This document shows positions 59,487-64,000 of a stretch of 64,000 bases of DNA, piece by piece. The notes beneath the pieces were generated by a model. The model had not been told where the DNA came from. It ran no database searches and saw only the letters and a program-made list of their open reading frames with translations. The DNA is from Lachnospiraceae bacterium (lineage in GTDB: Bacteria; Bacillota; Clostridia; Lachnospirales; Lachnospiraceae), in assembly GCA_024682115.1 (NCBI GenBank), contig JAIKZO010000065.1:1-64000 (forward strand). The letters run 5' to 3'. The stretch's first letter is position 1. Each line of letters opens with the position of its first letter. The position numbers and the translations under genes are program-made.

Positions 59487-60287
59487 TTGAAAACGAAAAG
59501 GATGAATAAAAAGATAGTTGTATCTTTGATAGCGGCTCTTGCTTTTACATTGAGTGCGTGTTCAAAAGCTCCTGACAGTAATGCGGCCGTAACGGGATCA
59601 GACGCAAAAGATGCCAACGCATCGGATGAGATGTATGCTTCGAATGAAGAGATCAAAGATCCCGAAGAGTGGCTTTTAAACCTGGAGGCCGCTAAGGACT
59701 CAAACAATAAGCAGCTCTTTGTTGTGGCCGCTATGGGAACGGATACTACCACCGCTACGATCTTTATGCTCGAGCGGGATGCTAAGGGTACCTGGAAGCA
59801 GATATTATCGACACCGGGGTTCGTCGGAAAGAACGGACTGTGCCCCGACGGGGATCATAAAGAAGGCTGCGGACAGACCCCGATAGGAACATATAAGTTC
59901 AATAAGGCTTTCGGCATAGCCGATGATCCGGGCTGTGCGATCCCTTATGTTAAAGTGACCGACGACACATACTGGTCGGGGGATACAAGAGAGGGAATGC
60001 ATTATAACGAGATGGTCGATATAAAAGACTATCCGGATCTTGAGATGGAAGACAGCGAGCATATCGTTGATTACGTTTACCAGTATCAGTATTGCCTCAA
60101 CATCAGTTTCAACGAGGACGGGACACCGGGAAGAGGATCTGCGATATTCCTTCACTGTTTCGGACCCGAGAAACCCTATACCGGAGGATGCGTTGCGGTT
60201 CCCGAGTATGTGATGAAGACCATCATGCGTAAGGTCGATCCCGATTGCACTGTGGTCATAGACACCATGGACTCACTGAAGAAATGA
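59487..60287 (+). CDS. L,D-transpeptidase (YkuD domain) lipoprotein
   Basis: TTG start; lipobox LTLSACSKA; catalytic IFLHCFGPEKPYTGGCVAVPE. Confidence 0.9.
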   Translation: MKTKRMNKKIVVSLIAALAFTLSACSKAPDSNAAVTGSDAKDANASDEMYASNEEIKDPEEWLLNLEAAKDSNNKQLFVVAAMGTDTTTATIFMLERDAKGTWKQILSTPGFVGKNGLCPDGDHKEGCGQTPIGTYKFNKAFGIADDPGCAIPYVKVTDDTYWSGDTREGMHYNEMVDIKDYPDLEMEDSEHIVDYVYQYQYCLNISFNEDGTPGRGSAIFLHCFGPEKPYTGGCVAVPEYVMKTIMRKVDPDCTVVIDTMDSLKK

Positions 60288-60314
60288 TAGAATAAACTGT
60301 ATTTCGGAGATGAT

Positions 60315-61214
60315 ATGAGCGATAAGAAGATATACTGGCATCTGCCCGGGTTCTGTGTTTTTTTCTATATGAACCAGGTCATCATAAATCTTATGAAAGA
60401 GTATCCGGATAAGTTCAATGACGGATATGCCGTAGGCAGCGTATACGGAACTTTCCCGGGCGCGATCTGGAACGGCGGAAGAGCCGTGTTCGGGATTACC
60501 TCCCGCGGTGACATGCAAAAGATCATAAAGACCTATAATGACTTCGGTGTTCCGGTAAGGTTCACGTGGACGAATTCCCTGATCGAGGAGAAGCATCTTA
60601 ACGATACATACTGTAATCTCATAATGGAGACTGCGGATAACGGAAAGAACCAGGTCCTCGTTAACCGCATCGTGCTTGAGGACTATCTGAGAGAAAAGTA
60701 TCCCGGTTTTAAGTTCATTTCGTCAACAACAAAGAGGATAACGGATCCTTCTAAACTCATAATGGAATACGAAAAGGATTATGAACTCGTTGTTCTGGAT
60801 TATGATCTCAATCATGACACGGATGTCATAAATTCCCTCAAGGAATATGCATCCCGTACCGAGATCCTCGTCGACGAGATCTGCTTCCCGAACTGTCCGA
60901 AAAGAAAAGCTCATTATGCGGACGAATCACGTGCGCAACTTTTGTTTGAAAAGGGCACATCCTATGACTGCCCCAATACAAAAACGATACCTTCGTTCAA
61001 TGAGTGTAAGAAACGTCCGGCATTTATCTCCCGCGAAGAACTGCCGGAGTATATAGATAAGGGATTCGTAAACTTTAAACTGGTCGGAAGGGGCCTTCCC
61101 CGCAATATGGTGGAAGATTCATATATCTATTATCTGGTCAAGGAAGAACACGCGGATTTTATCAGAAAAAAACTTGACGATACCTTGGTCAAACTTACAG
61201 GTGGCAGACGTTGA
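60315..61214 (+). CDS. U32-peptidase-like protein (paralog of 58511-59470)
   Basis: Shared HLPG, SVYGTFPGAIWNGGR, GVPVRFTWTNSLIEE, LEDYLREKYPGFKFISSTTKRI, CFPNCPKRKAHY, GFVNFKLVGR. Confidence 0.65.
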   Translation: MSDKKIYWHLPGFCVFFYMNQVIINLMKEYPDKFNDGYAVGSVYGTFPGAIWNGGRAVFGITSRGDMQKIIKTYNDFGVPVRFTWTNSLIEEKHLNDTYCNLIMETADNGKNQVLVNRIVLEDYLREKYPGFKFISSTTKRITDPSKLIMEYEKDYELVVLDYDLNHDTDVINSLKEYASRTEILVDEICFPNCPKRKAHYADESRAQLLFEKGTSYDCPNTKTIPSFNECKKRPAFISREELPEYIDKGFVNFKLVGRGLPRNMVEDSYIYYLVKEEHADFIRKKLDDTLVKLTGGRR

Positions 61215-61714
61215 AACTGATCGTTAATCTTGAAAATGAAACAGAGTTTGATCCCGGTTTCGATATCCTTAAGACCGCCGAAGAGGTGGCAGGAACGATC
61301 CTTGAAAAGGAGAATTTTTCAAAGGATGCGGAAGTTGAATTACTCATAACCGATCCCGAAACCGTAAAGGAGATCAATTCGGAATACCGTGATATCAAAA
61401 AAACGACGGACGTTCTTTCCTTTCCCAATACCGAGTGGGACGCTCCGGCTGATTATGAATGCGAAGGGTTCTCCGATGAGAGCCTTATCGATCCGGAGAA
61501 CGGCTGTTATATGCTCGGACAGATCGTATTAAATGACCGGAGGATAATCTCACAGGCTGAAGAATACGGACACAGCATAAAGCGCGAATATGCTTTTCTC
61601 ATCGCTCACAGCATACTACACCTGCTCGGATATGATCATATGGAAGAGGATGATGCGAAGGTCATGGAAGAAAAGCAGAAAAAATATCTGGATGTTCTGG
61701 GAATAACCAGATGA
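61211..61714 (+). CDS. ybeY: Endoribonuclease YbeY (rRNA maturation factor)
   Basis: TTG start; IKKTTDVLSFPNTEW and HSILHLLGYDHMEEDDAKVMEEKQ zinc motif. Confidence 0.95.
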   Translation: MKLIVNLENETEFDPGFDILKTAEEVAGTILEKENFSKDAEVELLITDPETVKEINSEYRDIKKTTDVLSFPNTEWDAPADYECEGFSDESLIDPENGCYMLGQIVLNDRRIISQAEEYGHSIKREYAFLIAHSILHLLGYDHMEEDDAKVMEEKQKKYLDVLGITR

Positions 61715-61750
61715 TCTTCAAAGGGTTAGTTTGGAAAACAATGTGATCAT

Positions 61751-62044
61751 ATGCCTGAATACGAAAAGGGAATGACGCGCTCCGATCTTGCGCGGATGAT
61801 ACATACATATATAAAAAACGATAAAGGCATCGGGGACCTTAACGATATATCCCAAGCCGGTGTGCTTAAAGATCTTTACGACTGTCGGGTCTGTGTGGAT
61901 CACATAGCGCAGGTATATCTTCGCGGTCTTATGGATGCTTTTTTTATACCCTCGGAACCTGAGGGGTTTTACATATTCGATCCGCGGCGCACTGTGGATG
62001 AGGAAGAATTCAACTCAGTCATATCCCGCGTTGAAAACTTATGA
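61751..62044 (+). CDS. Small hypothetical protein, weakly SLH-like
   Basis: 97 aa ORF; TRSDLARMIHTYI...DHIAQVYLRGLMDAFF...FDPRRTVDEEEF pattern. Confidence 0.55.
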   Translation: MPEYEKGMTRSDLARMIHTYIKNDKGIGDLNDISQAGVLKDLYDCRVCVDHIAQVYLRGLMDAFFIPSEPEGFYIFDPRRTVDEEEFNSVISRVENL

Positions 62045-62104
62045 TAACCGAACCGTAAGGCCTGAACGATCAACGGGCAGATATCAAAGATAAGGAGACA
62101 GAAC

Positions 62105-63979
62105 ATGAAGGGACCTTCAAAGATCGAGGATTCTAAATACAGGTTTGACAGTTTTAAAAACGGTGAGACTTTCCCGGGCAAGAAGAACGGACGCCTCCCC
62201 ATGATGGGATGGAACAGCTGGAACGCGTTCGGAAGCGGCAATACCGAAGCTCTGACTAAAGCGATGGCTGATGCCATTGTTGATCTCGGGCTTGATAAAC
62301 TAGGATATTCCTATATCGTACTCGATGACGGATGCTACAAGGAAGAGAGGGTCGACGGTCTTTTGGCTAACGAAGAAGTCAAGTTCCCTTCCGGATTCAG
62401 GGCTCTTTCGGACTATATACATTCAAAGGGACTTAAGTTCGGAATGTATAACGATATAGGGACCAATCTCTGTGCGGGCGCGGCAGTCGGAACATGCGGA
62501 CATGAAAATGAGGATGCGAAGAGCTATCTTGAATGGGGCGTCGATTTCATAAAGGTGGATAACTGCTATTATCCCTGGGATAACGCAACCTTTTCGGATG
62601 CAAGGAATGCAAGCTTTACCTATGCTCCGCAGATTAGCAGGATAAGGATCGAAGGCAACGGTCTCATAAAGGAATATGATGCCGTAAGGGACGGAAGGAT
62701 TCAGGGCAGCGGACCGAAGAAAGTTGACGAAGACGGGCTTTCATTCGTGGAAAATATAGGAACATTTGACGGCACGGGTCCCGAACAGACACCGATAGGA
62801 GACCTCAGCGGAGAGCTTTGCTTTGATATCGATGATTTTCCCGAAGGAGAGTACGAACTTAAGGTTCTGTATCGGGCGGGATTAATGTCCGGATGCGGAG
62901 CCTGGCTTCAGGTCGCGACCGGCACATCAGACGATATCAGTTATTATTATGATGACTTTATCTGTGATCGGGATGAGCTCCTTAAAGAGTATGAAAAAGT
63001 GAAGAAAGAACTTGGCGTACCGGATGAAGACAGGGTATCGCCCGAAGCGGATGAAAGATTCATGAAACGGGAATTTACCTGGAGTGAGCCCATAAAGATA
63101 GGTCTTAAGAAAGGCAGCAATACCATTAGGCTCATGAACCATCGAAGGCAGGAAAACACACTTTGTTCATATGCGAGACTGCTTAAAGGTTTTTATGAAG
63201 CAGACAAAGATAACGATATCGTAATGTCTCTTTGCGAGTGGGGCAAGACACAGCCTCAGAACTGGGGATATAAGGTAGGTTCTTCATGGCGTATCCTTAA
63301 TGATATAACATTCCGTGTCGGCTCCGACGGTGATCCCGGGTTTGGGGAATGGCAGAGCGATTATACACCCGGAGTGGCAACACAATACAACAAGGCTGTC
63401 ATAATGGATGAATTCGCGGGCCTTGATAAGGGATGGAACGATCCCGACATGCTGATGATCGGAATGAACGGACTTGATGAGACCCAGTGCAAAACTCATT
63501 TTGCGATGTGGTGTATGATGAATTCTCCGCTGATGCTGGGACTAGACTTAAGAAGGGTTAAAAAGGGAGATCCGATCCACAGGATCATCTCCAACGAGGA
63601 TCTTATCGCACTTAACCGGGATACCCTCGGGATACAGGCCAAAAGGATCTTTTCGACCAAAGCAAAGGAAGCTCCGGACAAAGAATATATCAGGGATAAC
63701 GACAGAGTCGATGTGCTTGCAAAGTCTCTTAGTGACGGAAGTGTCGCATTGGCGTTTTTTAACCTTGCCGATAAGGACTTCACGGAAGAGATCAGCATGG
63801 ATCTTAAGCGCATAACTTCAATGCTGAAAGATAAGATGATATCACCGGAAAGATTCCTTGATGCATCTTCGCATACCGTTAAAGACCTTTGGGATAAGAG
63901 CGAATATTCGACAGATAAAAAGCATATCACGGTAAAATCTATACCCGCATTCGGAAGCGTTGTTTTAAGGATCTCGTGA
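62105..63979 (+). CDS. GH27 alpha-galactosidase with large internal domain insertion
   Basis: PMMGWNSWNAFG, YIVLDDGCYKEERVDG, MYNDIGTNLCAG, WGVDFIKVDNCYYP, SSWRILNDI, GWNDPDMLMIGMNGLDETQCKTHFAMWCMMNSPLMLGLDLR. Confidence 0.94.
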   Translation: MKGPSKIEDSKYRFDSFKNGETFPGKKNGRLPMMGWNSWNAFGSGNTEALTKAMADAIVDLGLDKLGYSYIVLDDGCYKEERVDGLLANEEVKFPSGFRALSDYIHSKGLKFGMYNDIGTNLCAGAAVGTCGHENEDAKSYLEWGVDFIKVDNCYYPWDNATFSDARNASFTYAPQISRIRIEGNGLIKEYDAVRDGRIQGSGPKKVDEDGLSFVENIGTFDGTGPEQTPIGDLSGELCFDIDDFPEGEYELKVLYRAGLMSGCGAWLQVATGTSDDISYYYDDFICDRDELLKEYEKVKKELGVPDEDRVSPEADERFMKREFTWSEPIKIGLKKGSNTIRLMNHRRQENTLCSYARLLKGFYEADKDNDIVMSLCEWGKTQPQNWGYKVGSSWRILNDITFRVGSDGDPGFGEWQSDYTPGVATQYNKAVIMDEFAGLDKGWNDPDMLMIGMNGLDETQCKTHFAMWCMMNSPLMLGLDLRRVKKGDPIHRIISNEDLIALNRDTLGIQAKRIFSTKAKEAPDKEYIRDNDRVDVLAKSLSDGSVALAFFNLADKDFTEEISMDLKRITSMLKDKMISPERFLDASSHTVKDLWDKSEYSTDKKHITVKSIPAFGSVVLRIS

Positions 63980-64000
63980 TCGGACCATACGGATATAAAG

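Overview
The window is chromosomal DNA that looks like a motile, plant-polysaccharide-degrading Firmicute (probably Lachnospiraceae/Butyrivibrio-like; this is inferred from gene content only). Nearly all genes are on the + strand. (1) 1-23470: a very long flagellar/chemotaxis operon: hook protein C-terminus, flbD, motAB, fliL, fliM, fliY/N, cheY, fliO, fliPQR, flhB, flhA, flhF, flhG, a PilZ protein, cheB lacking a receiver domain, cheA, cheW, cheC, cheD, a sigma-28-type factor, a FapA/DUF342 protein, a SwrB-like protein and an MltG-like protein. It ends in a bidirectional terminator facing a minus-strand tRNA-Pro with anticodon AGG. (2) 23654-28778: malic enzyme, GGDEF protein, two small unknowns, and rpsB-tsf behind a terminator/promoter overlap and a long leader. 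(3) 28849-29285: a non-coding block with two adjacent large nested foldbacks (30-bp and 24-bp perfect inverted repeats). I consider this the best undescribed element. (4) 29317-46719: a xylan/carbohydrate locus: GH43, AraC regulator, GH10 xylanase, an outsized solute-binding protein, two permease pairs, NHL/YIP1/DUF5696-like proteins and a second solute-binding protein. Three phased direct repeats lie between araC and the xylanase gene. (5) 46882-56825: an HD-GYP protein with an uncharacterised C-terminus, and a five-gene ABC export-like module with single and fused double HlyD-type adaptors and an ATPase carrying an AbrB-like tail. (6) 56876-63979: a second GH43, two U32-like paralogs flanking an L,D-transpeptidase, ybeY, and a GH27 alpha-galactosidase with a large domain insertion. 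I saw no CRISPR array, transposase, rRNA or prophage. All family calls were made by eye from motifs and gene order; no searches were run.
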